Virus record (IMG/VR): IMGVR_UViG_3300020463_000114 | Span: 1 to 26,394 of that record | Length of the DNA: 26,394 nt | Origin: a virus | Strand: one strand, 5' to 3' | Part shown: piece after piece, positions 1-7,622 of the stretch | Numbering within the stretch: position 1 is the first letter of the stretch | Layout of the letters: each line of letters begins with the position of its first letter | Notes under the pieces: model-generated | Databases searched by the model: none | The model's input: only the letters and a program-made list of their open reading frames with translations | Told to the model about the DNA's origin: nothing | Program-made: the position numbers and the translations under genes

Positions 1-161
1 TTAGGCCTTGTAGGATCTTTGCCATCGTCCTCACTATGTACACCTAAATATTTGTGTACATGTACTCCAGTACCACCTGCAAAGATGTGTTCACCCACAA
101 CTCTATCTATGAAGTTGTAATCATTTCCTTTTACTGGATTCCATAAACTTAATCTTGGCAT
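1..161 (-). CDS. Probable neck protein gp14, N-terminal part (runs off window)
   Basis: Reading the complement from the ATG at 159-161 gives 53 codons with no stop before the window edge. The protein begins MPRLSLWNPVKGNDYNFIDR and continues with a GGTGVHVHKYLG segment. This opening (a SLxNPxKxNDYxFxDR block, then GGTGVxxHKYLG) resembles the start of neck protein gp14 of T4-like marine phages as I remember it. Gp14 joins gp13 at the head-tail connector. A GATAAATA late box lies seven bases upstream of the ATG, so the gene would be a late gene read divergently from the island on the other strand. Only about a fifth of the expected protein is visible, so the family call rests on the N-terminus alone. 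Another virion protein with a similar start remains possible. Confidence 0.55.
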   Translation of the reverse strand, partial: MPRLSLWNPVKGNDYNFIDRVVGEHIFAGGTGVHVHKYLGVHSEDDGKDPTRP

Positions 162-168
162 AATATAC

Positions 169-176
169 TATTTATC
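169..176 (-). promoter_or_regulatory. Late promoter box (GATAAATA) for the minus-strand gp14-like gene
   Basis: The complement reads GATAAATA followed by seven bases and then the ATG at 161. This is one base away from the T4 late -10 consensus TATAAATA. With T4 geometry, transcription would begin about two bases before the start codon. No -35 element is evident, as expected for T4-type late promoters. Confidence 0.6.
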
Positions 177-211
177 ACCTTCTAAATTTATATTGATGTA
201 AATTATATCAC

Positions 212-219
212 AATAAATA
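212..219 (+). promoter_or_regulatory. Late promoter box (AATAAATA), five bases before the ATG at 225
   Basis: AATAAATA, then GATAC, then ATG. T4 late boxes occupy -13 to -6, so a five-base spacer places +1 on the A of the start codon. No Shine-Dalgarno is present upstream of this ATG. Together with the minus-strand box at 169-176 it forms a divergent late promoter pair. Confidence 0.65.
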
Positions 220-224
220 GATAC

Positions 225-1097
225 ATGCCGGCAGTTAGAGGAGCAAGACCTATTAGAAACAAGGAAATACTAGATTTCCATAACAGTATAGGTACGCCTA
301 AAGAAACATCGTTAGAAGAATATGCTAATGTATGGCGTAATTGGTTAAATTTTAGTGAGAGTAAAACACTTAATGGATTACAAAATTTTACTTTTGCTGA
401 TTATACCCAAGGAACCAGTCAAGCATTTGATAATTTTATTTTAAGACATTGTAAAGACAAGCAAATTAATGTCCTGAAAGGAGATTTTCAGTATCATGCT
501 TGTTTAGGCAAACATGTAGAATTTAATTATGTGGAATATCCGCACCATTTTGAAAGTGTTTTAAACGGTCCAGATTTACATGCATTACTTATAAGTGCAC
601 CATTTAGTGATTTTGGTTGCATACATCCTGACTTTGAACATATAATGCGTATCTGTGTGGCACATAATATACCTGTGTGCTTAGACTTAGCATATTGGGG
701 TATTGCAAAGCATGTACACATAAATTTAGATGCTTTTCCTTGCATAAAAGAAGTTACATGTAGTTTAAGCAAACCTTTCTTTACTTTGGAAAACCACAGA
801 GTTGGTATTAGGTTTACAAAAGATTATGTAGACGATGGTATTAGTATGCTTAATGAAGTTAAAATGGCTAATAATTATAGTATGGCATTAGGAGTTGAGT
901 ATATGAAAAACTTCAGTCCTGATTATAATTGGGAAAAATTTAGTGATTTGTACCAGGATGTCTGTCATGAGCAGGATTTAGTTTGGACTGATACTGTAAT
1001 ATTTGGATTGGGCGATGACCAAAGACATAGTGATTTTAGTAGAGGAGTAAGCGGAAATTACAGAGTTTGTGTCAGCGAATGGTTAAATGACTGTTAA
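225..1097 (+). CDS. PLP-dependent aminotransferase-like protein (fold type I, compact)
   Basis: The product is 290 residues. Motifs characteristic of class I/II aminotransferases occur in the right order. Residues 151-159 (VCLDLAYWG) match the D-x-A-Y cofactor-binding strand, with D154 for the pyridine nitrogen and Y157. SLSK at 180-183 offers Schiff-base lysine K183, followed by R192-x-G as in the S-x-S-K-x(n)-R-x-G block. R280 in NYRVCVS sits where the substrate-carboxylate arginine (R386 of aspartate aminotransferase) is expected. The protein is roughly 100 residues shorter than typical family members, so the small domain must be reduced. It is the first gene of the island and overlaps the next gene by 11 bases. 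Expected activity is amino transfer to a keto compound; the substrate is unknown. A catalytically altered PLP-fold protein is the main alternative. Confidence 0.7.
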   Translation: MPAVRGARPIRNKEILDFHNSIGTPKETSLEEYANVWRNWLNFSESKTLNGLQNFTFADYTQGTSQAFDNFILRHCKDKQINVLKGDFQYHACLGKHVEFNYVEYPHHFESVLNGPDLHALLISAPFSDFGCIHPDFEHIMRICVAHNIPVCLDLAYWGIAKHVHINLDAFPCIKEVTCSLSKPFFTLENHRVGIRFTKDYVDDGISMLNEVKMANNYSMALGVEYMKNFSPDYNWEKFSDLYQDVCHEQDLVWTDTVIFGLGDDQRHSDFSRGVSGNYRVCVSEWLNDC

Positions 1098-2316
1098 GCA
1101 TTTTAAAAATATAATTGTAGCAAATGAAAATCAAAAAGAAGATGATTTTTATTATTTAATTGAAAAAGAATTTATAATAGCATTAAAAAAATATTTTGAT
1201 GTTGTTCCAGAATATATAACTACTGAATATATTTCTATAGATAATTTATCTAAAAAATTAATATCTAAAAAAATTACAAAAGAATCTATAATTATAAATT
1301 TAGGATTTATAAGATCTGATAAAGATAAATTTGAGGACATTTTAAGTAATAAAATAACATTAAAATTTTTAATTAGGTATTTACTTGCAGATCCTTCAAA
1401 TAAATTAGTAATTAGTGAATTTATGGAAAACATAAATTATACACCTTTAATAAAAAATTATTTTCCACAACAACTTCATAAACAAATTTACTTTTTAACT
1501 TCCAATATAGATATTGAGCAAGAAGAAATTAATATTATACATTCTCAATTATTTCTTCCTTATGCTCTCAAAATAATTAATAATGTTGATAATACTAAAC
1601 TAGACATTACAAATAATTTTCAAATAAATGCAAATGCAGTAAGAGGTACTAAATTAATTGTAATGCACATGCTTAAACATTTTAATTTACTACAAGAGGG
1701 AAAGTATAGTTATGGAAAATTAGTTACTCCTAATCTTAAAAAACTAGTATTAAATTTTTATAAAAATCACAAAAGTATAGATTTGCTTAAAGAATGTTTT
1801 GAACATGAAATTAATTCTACTTATATTAATAATGTATTTGGCCATACTTCGGACGATAGTCAAAAATTATATGTGGGAAATAAGTATTTTAACTTTAAAT
1901 TAGGAAAAACTTATGTTGATACATATAGAAAATCTTTATTAGGTGTAGTGATAGAAGATAATCTTACAGCACATAATGATCAATGTTATGTGATTCCTAA
2001 AACTAATTTTGTTACTGAAAAAACATATTACAATATGTATTTTAAAAATCCTTTTATTATTTTTAACAATCAACATTTTTTAAAAAACATGAAAAAATTA
2101 TTTGGTTATAAATCATTTTCCCCCTGGATAGATGAAAGTTACGACGATATAGAAGATGATATAGAAAGATATTATACAGCAATACAAGAATTAATTAAAA
2201 TACAAAATATGTCAGATAATGATAAAAAGACTTTTTTACAAAATGTAAAACCTATATGCGAACACAATTTTAATATTATGTCAGAAACTGTAAAACATAA
2301 AAACTATTTCCAATAA
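1087..2316 (+). CDS. Putative glycosyltransferase-like protein (paralogue of the 19061-20347 gene)
   Basis: A 409-residue, very Lys/Asn/Ile-rich protein with no confident family assignment over its N-terminal half. The C-terminal part carries TEK at 310-312, NPFII at 321-325, GYKSF at 340-344 and W-x-DESYD at 347-353. The gene at 19061-20347 has the same blocks in the same order and spacing. A T/S-E-K loop followed by a PFI strand resembles the donor-binding region of GT-B glycosyltransferases of the exostosin/fucosyltransferase type, hence the tentative call. The ATG lies within the end of the aminotransferase gene (11-base overlap), implying translational coupling. The stop codon lies inside the late promoter box of the amidinotransferase gene. 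Codon use is even more A/T-biased than that of its neighbours. Sugar donor and acceptor cannot be inferred. Confidence 0.5.
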   Translation: MTVKHFKNIIVANENQKEDDFYYLIEKEFIIALKKYFDVVPEYITTEYISIDNLSKKLISKKITKESIIINLGFIRSDKDKFEDILSNKITLKFLIRYLLADPSNKLVISEFMENINYTPLIKNYFPQQLHKQIYFLTSNIDIEQEEINIIHSQLFLPYALKIINNVDNTKLDITNNFQINANAVRGTKLIVMHMLKHFNLLQEGKYSYGKLVTPNLKKLVLNFYKNHKSIDLLKECFEHEINSTYINNVFGHTSDDSQKLYVGNKYFNFKLGKTYVDTYRKSLLGVVIEDNLTAHNDQCYVIPKTNFVTEKTYYNMYFKNPFIIFNNQHFLKNMKKLFGYKSFSPWIDESYDDIEDDIERYYTAIQELIKIQNMSDNDKKTFLQNVKPICEHNFNIMSETVKHKNYFQ

Positions 2317-2319
2317 ATA
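2312..2319 (+). promoter_or_regulatory. Late promoter box (AATAAATA) upstream of the amidinotransferase gene
   Basis: AATAAATA overlaps the TAA stop (2314-2316) of the preceding gene. It is followed by a short leader with an AGGAGA Shine-Dalgarno at 2335-2340 and the ATG at 2345. Unlike the boxes that sit five bases from an ATG, this one predicts an mRNA with a leader of about 20 bases. Confidence 0.55.
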
Positions 2320-2344
2320 GTATTATACATTTACAGGAGACATA

Positions 2345-3406
2345 ATGATAGTTAATTCCCACAACGATTGGGACCAATTAGAGGAAATAATCGTTGGACA
2401 TGCTCACCACAGCAGAATAGCAACTGATATTTCAGCAAGAAGTTTCAGTTACGCACCTTACCCAGAAGAACAAATTAAACCATTAGAGGGAGTATATCCT
2501 CAATGGGTAATAGACGAAGCAAATGAAGATGCAGATGGACTTGCAAAAGTTTTAGCAGACATGGGTGTAATTGTACACCGCCCTAAAATAGTTGATTGGG
2601 AAAATATAAATTATGATATTGGCCAAGGCTGGAATACCAAAGGCTGGTACAGTTGGTGTCCAAGAGATTTGATACTACCCTTAGCAGACATGTTAATAGA
2701 AACACCTACTCCTGTTAGAGCAAGATATTTTGAAGCAAAACATTTATACGAAGATATAATGTATGAAGCATTTGAAGATGGTGCCTTATGGTTAGAAGCA
2801 CCTAAACCTAAATTACATGACGATATGTATCAGTTTGATAATCTAGACGTTGCTACATTATTAGATCATGAGATATGCTTTGATGCACCTAACATTGTAA
2901 GAGTAGGCACAGACTTGTTATATCAAGTTAGTAATTCAGGAAATATGAAAGGTTACAAATGGCTTAAACGATTATTAGAGCCAATGGGTTATAAATTACA
3001 TTACAGTGAATTATATAGTTTTGCACATTTTGATAGTACTATTGTACCACTAAGACCAGGGTTAGTACTAATGAACAGTTCAAGAGTAACACCTGAAAAT
3101 TGTCCAGAAATGTTTAAAAAGTGGGATAAAATATGGTTCGATGATTGTGTTGTTCAAGGAAGTAAACTTTCAGAGGAAGGATATATTGCTCCATGTTCAT
3201 CTTATATAGGTATGAACTTATTAAGTGTTAATGAAAATACAGTAATCTTAGACTCAGCACAAGAGCCTCTGATGCGAGAACTAGACAAATACGGTATAGA
3301 TAGTGTACCAGTACAATTCAGGCACTCTATGACGTTGTCTGGTGGCATACATTGTGCAACATTGGATCTAAGACGTAAAGGAACCTTAGAGAGTTATTGT
3401 GATTGA
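2345..3406 (+). CDS. Glycine amidinotransferase-like enzyme (L-arginine:amine amidinotransferase family)
   Basis: A 353-residue protein matching the AGAT/StrB1 family along its length. It opens with NDWDQLEEIIVG. It has D180 in FDAPNIVRVGTD, H228 in HFDSTIVPLRPG, and a C-terminal LSGGIHCATLDLRRKG block whose C337 corresponds to the catalytic cysteine (Cys407 of human AGAT, with Asp254 and His303). The family transfers the amidino group of arginine to an amine through a cysteine-linked intermediate. Known acceptors include glycine and scyllo-inosamine 4-phosphate. The triad is intact, so activity is likely; the acceptor is unknown. Neighbouring aminotransferase and sugar epimerase genes make an amino-sugar or other phage-made amine a plausible acceptor (inference). 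It has a good Shine-Dalgarno (AGGAGA) and overlaps the next gene by eight bases. Confidence 0.88.
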   Translation: MIVNSHNDWDQLEEIIVGHAHHSRIATDISARSFSYAPYPEEQIKPLEGVYPQWVIDEANEDADGLAKVLADMGVIVHRPKIVDWENINYDIGQGWNTKGWYSWCPRDLILPLADMLIETPTPVRARYFEAKHLYEDIMYEAFEDGALWLEAPKPKLHDDMYQFDNLDVATLLDHEICFDAPNIVRVGTDLLYQVSNSGNMKGYKWLKRLLEPMGYKLHYSELYSFAHFDSTIVPLRPGLVLMNSSRVTPENCPEMFKKWDKIWFDDCVVQGSKLSEEGYIAPCSSYIGMNLLSVNENTVILDSAQEPLMRELDKYGIDSVPVQFRHSMTLSGGIHCATLDLRRKGTLESYCD

Positions 3407-3887
3407 GTACGGAAATATAAAAATTAATATTCCTCATGCTTTATTAGAGAATATAAATTTTCAAGATTATTTCCAGTGCTATCAGCAATATGAGGATTTA
3501 GAAAAATATTATACAGAACATAACAGCAGTATTTGGCAAATGTTTGAGGACTCACCAGAGTGGATACATGAATTAGCAAACAAAATTCCGCAAGGTTTCG
3601 ATCATCATGTTGTAAGTGTTATTAAAGTAGATCCAGGACAAACTATTCCACATCATGTTGATAAGCATTTTAAATTAAAAGAGCAATATGGTGGAGGTAC
3701 AGGATATCGCTATCTAATATTTTTAGAAGATTGGAAACGTGGACATTACTATGAAGTACATGATCAGCCTTTTACAAAATGGCGTAAAGGAGATTGGGTT
3801 AAGTTTGGTAGTGATGATTGGCATATAGCAGGTAACATGGGAGATAAACCGTTTTATTCTGCTCAGGTTACGGTATTATATAAATGA
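3399..3887 (+). CDS. 2-oxoglutarate/Fe(II)-dependent oxygenase-like protein, first of a tandem pair
   Basis: A 162-residue protein read from a GTG at 3399, overlapping the amidinotransferase stop; no ATG lies near the expected start. The pattern fits a minimal double-stranded beta-helix oxygenase. H86-V-D88 supplies the first two iron ligands (in IPHHVDKH), and the distal histidine is H142 in DDWHIAGN. Between them runs a YRYLIFLEDW strand and a WRKGDWV turn. Phage oxygenases of this group hydroxylate proteins, nucleotides or small molecules; nothing here identifies the substrate. Its stop overlaps the ATG of a second, divergent oxygenase in an ATGA junction, so the pair is co-translated. An iron-binding cupin without oxygenase activity is the main alternative. 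Confidence 0.72.
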   Translation: MIEYGNIKINIPHALLENINFQDYFQCYQQYEDLEKYYTEHNSSIWQMFEDSPEWIHELANKIPQGFDHHVVSVIKVDPGQTIPHHVDKHFKLKEQYGGGTGYRYLIFLEDWKRGHYYEVHDQPFTKWRKGDWVKFGSDDWHIAGNMGDKPFYSAQVTVLYK

Positions 3888-4426
3888 TAAAAGGACATAT
3901 AGATCTTTCCTGGTTAGATGAAAGAGAACTTTACCTAACAAAATTTGTAGAAGAATCAAATAGTATTTGGTGTAGTGGATACTGGAAAGATAATAATATG
4001 CCTGTTCCTGATTATCCTGAAGATGGGCCTATAGTTTTACAAACATATGATGAGTTTGCACCTAGATGGGCTCATAAAATTAAAGAAATGTTTCCATTCA
4101 TAGAACATCCATTAGTCACAGTAAATTGCATAAAGCCTGGAAGATTTACAGGACCGCATGTAGATAAATTTTATAGATTATATGATATAGCAAAACAAAA
4201 TAATTGGGATATTGAAAATAAAGTGCCTGTAAGAGTAAATGTTTTTTTACAAGATAAAATTATGGGACATTTTTTAGAAATAGAAGAACATTCATTTACA
4301 GATTATAAAAAAGGTGACTACACATATATTTTTAAAGATAAAGCACATTGTCTTAGTAATGTAAGTAATTATAATAGATATACTTTACAAGTAACAGGAT
4401 TTGCAAAAACAGAGGATTTAACATGA
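3884..4426 (+). CDS. 2-oxoglutarate/Fe(II)-dependent oxygenase-like protein, second of a tandem pair
   Basis: A 180-residue protein, distantly related in layout to the gene before it. H92-V-D94 lies in GPHVDKFYRL, a VRVNVFLQD strand and a YKKGDYTYIF turn follow, and the distal histidine is H155 in DKAHCLSN. R165 may bind the co-substrate carboxylate. The N-terminal ~75 residues are Trp-rich and specific to this copy. It is joined on both sides by ATGA overlaps, with the previous oxygenase and with the epimerase, so all three should be translated from one mRNA. The pair could act on different positions of one substrate, or as a heterodimer; both are inference. The conserved HVDK and KGD motifs make the family call firmer than for either gene alone. 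Confidence 0.7.
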   Translation: MIKGHIDLSWLDERELYLTKFVEESNSIWCSGYWKDNNMPVPDYPEDGPIVLQTYDEFAPRWAHKIKEMFPFIEHPLVTVNCIKPGRFTGPHVDKFYRLYDIAKQNNWDIENKVPVRVNVFLQDKIMGHFLEIEEHSFTDYKKGDYTYIFKDKAHCLSNVSNYNRYTLQVTGFAKTEDLT

Positions 4427-5379
4427 GAATATTTATAACAGGAGCAGACGGATTTATAGGCCAACACATGGTTCAAAGATTAAAAGACAATCATGAACTA
4501 GGATTTTTAACAGAAGATTTAAGAGATCATTCCAAAGTTGCTATGCAGATTTCTACGTTTGATCCTGAAATAATTGTACACTTGGCGGCAAGAACAGAAG
4601 TAGAACAAAGTTTTTATGAGCAGATAACATTTAGTGATATCAATTACACAGGTACAGTAAATTTAATTGAAATAGCATCTAAACTTAAAAATTTAAAAAA
4701 CTTTGTTTTTGCATCAACTATGGAAGTTTATGGCTGGCAACCAATAAGCGACTTAATTAGAGATGGTAAAGAGGAAGGTATTATAGCATTTAATGAAGCA
4801 ACACCGCCTAATCCAAATGCCCCCTATGCCGTTGCAAAATATGGCTGTGAAAAATACTTAGAGTATGCTCACAGAAGTTATGGGTTACCATTTACAACAA
4901 TACGCCAAACAAATGCTTATGGTAGAAAGGACAATGACTTTTTTGTTACTGAGCAAATTATTACTCAAATGCTAAAAAATCCAAAAGAGATTAATTTAGG
5001 TTATGGTGAGCCATATAGAAACTTTATTTACATTGATGATTTATTAGATGCTTGGGAAACTGTAATCAACAATCCTGATAAGTGTGCAGGAGAAATATTT
5101 TGTATAGGTCCTGATAATGCAATTAAAATAAAAGATTATGTAAAACTTATTGCAGATAAAATTGGATGGAACGGACATGTAAATTGGAATACAAAGCCAA
5201 AACGTCCTGGAGAAATTTACTTACTTAATAGCACAAATCATAAAATCACTACCAGACTTGGCTGGTTTCCCAAAGTAGAATTAAGTGACGGCCTAGATAT
5301 TACTATACAATCTTGGAAAAATATCTTGGAAAACAATCTACCGCATAATATAGACAAAAGATTTTCTAAAGGTAAATAA
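4423..5379 (+). CDS. NAD-dependent nucleotide-sugar epimerase/dehydratase (extended SDR)
   Basis: A 318-residue extended short-chain dehydrogenase/reductase. The dinucleotide-binding loop G7-A-D-G-F-I-G13 follows the first beta strand, LAART appears at 54-58, ASTMEVYG at 97-104, and the catalytic Y135-x-x-x-K139 (YAVAK) is intact. RQTNAYG and a YRNFIYIDD segment further on are typical of UDP-glucose 4-epimerase and GDP-mannose 4,6-dehydratase relatives. The length is normal for the family. Its expected role is to make or rearrange a keto or epimerised nucleotide sugar. It is the last gene of the island and starts within the stop of the oxygenase (ATGA). Epimerase versus dehydratase cannot be decided from these motifs. 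Confidence 0.85.
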   Translation: MRIFITGADGFIGQHMVQRLKDNHELGFLTEDLRDHSKVAMQISTFDPEIIVHLAARTEVEQSFYEQITFSDINYTGTVNLIEIASKLKNLKNFVFASTMEVYGWQPISDLIRDGKEEGIIAFNEATPPNPNAPYAVAKYGCEKYLEYAHRSYGLPFTTIRQTNAYGRKDNDFFVTEQIITQMLKNPKEINLGYGEPYRNFIYIDDLLDAWETVINNPDKCAGEIFCIGPDNAIKIKDYVKLIADKIGWNGHVNWNTKPKRPGEIYLLNSTNHKITTRLGWFPKVELSDGLDITIQSWKNILENNLPHNIDKRFSKGK

Positions 5380-5387
5380 TAATCTTA

Positions 5388-5415
5388 TTGACATTTAAAA
5401 AATAGATGTTATACT
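5388..5415 (+). promoter_or_regulatory. Sigma70-like promoter: TTGACA, 16 bases, TATACT
   Basis: The -35 box is TTGACA at 5388-5393 and the -10 box TATACT at 5410-5415, with a 16-base spacer. It lies just after the epimerase stop, and a strong GGAGG Shine-Dalgarno follows before the ATG at 5435. This gives early or middle host-polymerase transcription of the next genes, separate from the late-driven island. Confidence 0.75.
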
Positions 5416-5434
5416 CTATTTTTGGAGGATTATT

Positions 5435-5665
5435 ATGGATTCAATGTTTTTATTTTTTCTAGTTTTTATACTTGCAAACTCATATTTTATGTATAAAGCA
5501 GGTGAAAGAGCAGGAAAATTTAGTGGAATGATAAGTATTACTCAGTTCTTTAAGCAAAAAAATGCATTAAAAGATAAAAACAGTATATTAGGATTTAAAA
5601 ATTGGCCTACAGTTATACAATTAATGTATGACTCGCCAGATCCAGAACAACTGTTTGAAGACTGA
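5435..5665 (+). CDS. Small single-pass membrane protein of unknown function
   Basis: A 76-residue protein with a hydrophobic stretch at about residues 3-20 (MFLFFLVFILANSYFMY), followed by basic residues (KAGERAGK) and a polar tail ending in an acidic DSPDPEQLFED. A single N-terminal membrane anchor with the tail in the cytoplasm is likely, since positive charges follow the segment. The gene has its own sigma70-like promoter and a strong GGAGG ribosome site 6-10 bases before the ATG, which argues strongly that it is real. I do not recognise the family. Early expression of small inner-membrane proteins is common among phage host-takeover or exclusion genes, but that is only a contextual guess. 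Confidence 0.7.
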   Translation: MDSMFLFFLVFILANSYFMYKAGERAGKFSGMISITQFFKQKNALKDKNSILGFKNWPTVIQLMYDSPDPEQLFED

Positions 5666-5672
5666 GACACAG

Positions 5673-6836
5673 ATGCCCAGAAGAAAAAAAGAAAGAAGTA
5701 TATACGTTACCAAAGAGCCAGAGTGGAATACTCTGCGTCTAATAACTGACATTAAAAAACAAGAAGAAGCATTTAGATCATGTGAGTATTTTGTCAGAAC
5801 TGAAATTCCTAAAAAGAAAATTGTTAATTCATGTAAAAAATGGATTAAAGAAGCATCAGGTTGGACAAAAGAAGAAATTAAAATTGTATTAGCAAACCCA
5901 GAATGGTCATTTTCTGCGGCAGGTATTTCCACCTTTGTATGGTATAAGATTGGATACATGCCAGAAAGTATTGCTATACATTATCATCAAAAACGTAAAG
6001 AGGAATGGCTTAAACGTGGCCAAAAATCTTTAGATGAAAAAGCAGTTAAAGAGGAACTTAAACCCAAAAAAGTAATAAGCATACAAGAAAGGATGAAGCA
6101 ACAAGTTGCGCCTTTATGTGCAGAGTGGGAGTTTAAATTAGACTCATTAGTAGATAGTGAATTTACATCATTAAAATTTAAACCTTACGAGGACATGTTA
6201 TCTCATACTCCTGAAATAAAGGCCAATCATGCTAAAATAATAAAAGAAGAGTTTCAAGCAGAATATGATGAAGCATTAGAAGTAAAAGAATGGAAAGATC
6301 CTGATATTAAAGAAGGGTATGCACATTTTACTGCCAAAATGAGAAAGGAATTTGTTGAATTTTTTGAAAAGATTAATACTGCATGTGATACTATAATTGA
6401 AACTAAAAAGTCTACTAGAACATCTCGTAAGCCAAGAGCAAGAAGTAAGGATAGTATTATTAAAAAGTTAAAGTTTCAAATTAATGATAGTGATTTAGGT
6501 ATAGCAAGTATTCATCCTACAGAAATTGTAAACTGTAATGAACTTTGGGTTTATAATACTAAAACAAGAAAAATTGGTGTATATCATGCTTTAACAAAAG
6601 ACCCAAGAGCAATGAACAGGCCAGGATCAGGACTTAGTGTGAAAGGCACAACTATTATAGATTTTGATAAAGATGCGAGTACACAAAAAACATTACGCAA
6701 ACCCAAGGAGCAAATAGCAAATTGGACAGGCAAAGCAAAAACCAAATTTGCTAAATCGTTTAACGAGTTAAAAACAACTCCTATTAAAATGAATGGCAGG
6801 ATTAATGATAATACAATCATTCTAAAGGCATTTTAA
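5673..6836 (+). CDS. Unknown basic protein, conserved-looking, precedes gp13
   Basis: 387 residues from the ATG at 5673, eight bases after the previous stop. An upstream in-frame ATG at 5628 would add 15 residues inside the preceding gene and is less likely. The N-terminus is strongly basic (MPRRKKER). A Lys/Glu-rich helical middle follows, then a KKSTRTSRKPRARSK basic linker around residues 255-270. The C-terminal ~120 residues have a beta-rich look, with an ELWVYNTKTRKIGVYHAL strand pair and a TTIIDFD segment. No catalytic motif or family is recognised. The basic linker would suit nucleic-acid contact. The position, between a sigma70-like promoter and the neck gene, does not settle whether it is a virion or an intracellular protein. 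Confidence 0.7.
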   Translation: MPRRKKERSIYVTKEPEWNTLRLITDIKKQEEAFRSCEYFVRTEIPKKKIVNSCKKWIKEASGWTKEEIKIVLANPEWSFSAAGISTFVWYKIGYMPESIAIHYHQKRKEEWLKRGQKSLDEKAVKEELKPKKVISIQERMKQQVAPLCAEWEFKLDSLVDSEFTSLKFKPYEDMLSHTPEIKANHAKIIKEEFQAEYDEALEVKEWKDPDIKEGYAHFTAKMRKEFVEFFEKINTACDTIIETKKSTRTSRKPRARSKDSIIKKLKFQINDSDLGIASIHPTEIVNCNELWVYNTKTRKIGVYHALTKDPRAMNRPGSGLSVKGTTIIDFDKDASTQKTLRKPKEQIANWTGKAKTKFAKSFNELKTTPIKMNGRINDNTIILKAF

Positions 6837-6846
6837 TACAAAAAAC

Positions 6847-6854
6847 GATAAATA
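6847..6854 (+). promoter_or_regulatory. Late promoter box (GATAAATA), five bases before the gp13 ATG
   Basis: GATAAATA, then GTAGT, then ATG at 6860. No Shine-Dalgarno lies upstream of the ATG. T4 geometry puts +1 on the A of the ATG, predicting a leaderless late transcript. Confidence 0.7.
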
Positions 6855-6859
6855 GTAGT

Positions 6860-7621
6860 ATGCCAAAAGATCAGATAGGATATAAAAACCGAGAAGAACT
6901 CATCAAAGAGATGCAAATTCGTCTAGGCGACGGAATAATAGATGTTGAATTAGACAGAGAACACTATGATGTTGCTATAGATAAGGCTATCGCTCTATAC
7001 AGGCAGTTAAGTGCAGGTAGTGTAGAGGAAAGTGTTATATTTTTTCAAACAAAAACAGATGTAACAGAATATACTCTACCAGATGAAGTTATGGAAGTTA
7101 GACGCCTTTACAGAAGAGGTATTGGAACTAACAGTGGTGGAGGTACTAACTTTGATCCATTTGATGTTGCATTTAACAATATGTATATGCTACAAGCAGG
7201 GCAAATAGGTGGACTTGCAGTATTTGATGCCTTTGCACAATACAAAGAAACTATTGGTAGAATTTTTGGTAGTGAATACAATTTTATATGGAATAGAAAT
7301 ACTAAGCAGTTAAAAATATTAAGAAACGTTAGGCACGAAGAAGATATTGCTGTTGGTGTATATAACTTTATTCCAGAATCAATTTTATTAACAGATGTTT
7401 ATGCGGCAAACTGGCTATCAGGATATTCCTTATCCCAAGCAAAATACATGCTTGGAGAAGCAAGAAGTAAATATCAGTCAGGACTACCAGGTGCCGGTGG
7501 AGCCATACAGTTAAATGGTGAGGCATTAAAATCAGAAGCACAACAAGAAATGCAAAGTTTCAGAGATAGTATTCACAATATGGAAGAGGGCAACCTTCCT
7601 CTTAATTTCGTTATAGGATAA
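6860..7621 (+). CDS. 13: Neck protein gp13
   Basis: A 253-residue protein with the character of T4-like neck protein gp13. The N-terminal part carries KNREELIKEMQIRLGDGIIDVELD, then a conserved helix with paired acidic/basic residues (AIDKAIALYRQL). A beta segment follows (VTEYTLPDEVMEVRRLYRRG), then a loop holding a Gly/Asn-rich stretch, and then YKETIGRIFGSEYNFIWNRNTKQLKILR. Gp13 with gp14 seals the filled head and forms the platform for tail attachment. Length is similar to marine T4-like homologues. Here it is separated from the putative gp14 gene by the metabolic island and lies on the opposite strand, unlike the adjacent 13-14 order of T4. Its ATG is directly behind a late promoter box. 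Confidence 0.75.
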   Translation: MPKDQIGYKNREELIKEMQIRLGDGIIDVELDREHYDVAIDKAIALYRQLSAGSVEESVIFFQTKTDVTEYTLPDEVMEVRRLYRRGIGTNSGGGTNFDPFDVAFNNMYMLQAGQIGGLAVFDAFAQYKETIGRIFGSEYNFIWNRNTKQLKILRNVRHEEDIAVGVYNFIPESILLTDVYAANWLSGYSLSQAKYMLGEARSKYQSGLPGAGGAIQLNGEALKSEAQQEMQSFRDSIHNMEEGNLPLNFVIG

Positions 7622-7622
7622 T

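Noticed and set aside
3879-3886. TATAAATG as a possible late box before the second oxygenase
   Set aside because: The last base breaks the consensus and the ATG itself overlaps it, so +1 would fall inside the gene; translational coupling explains expression.
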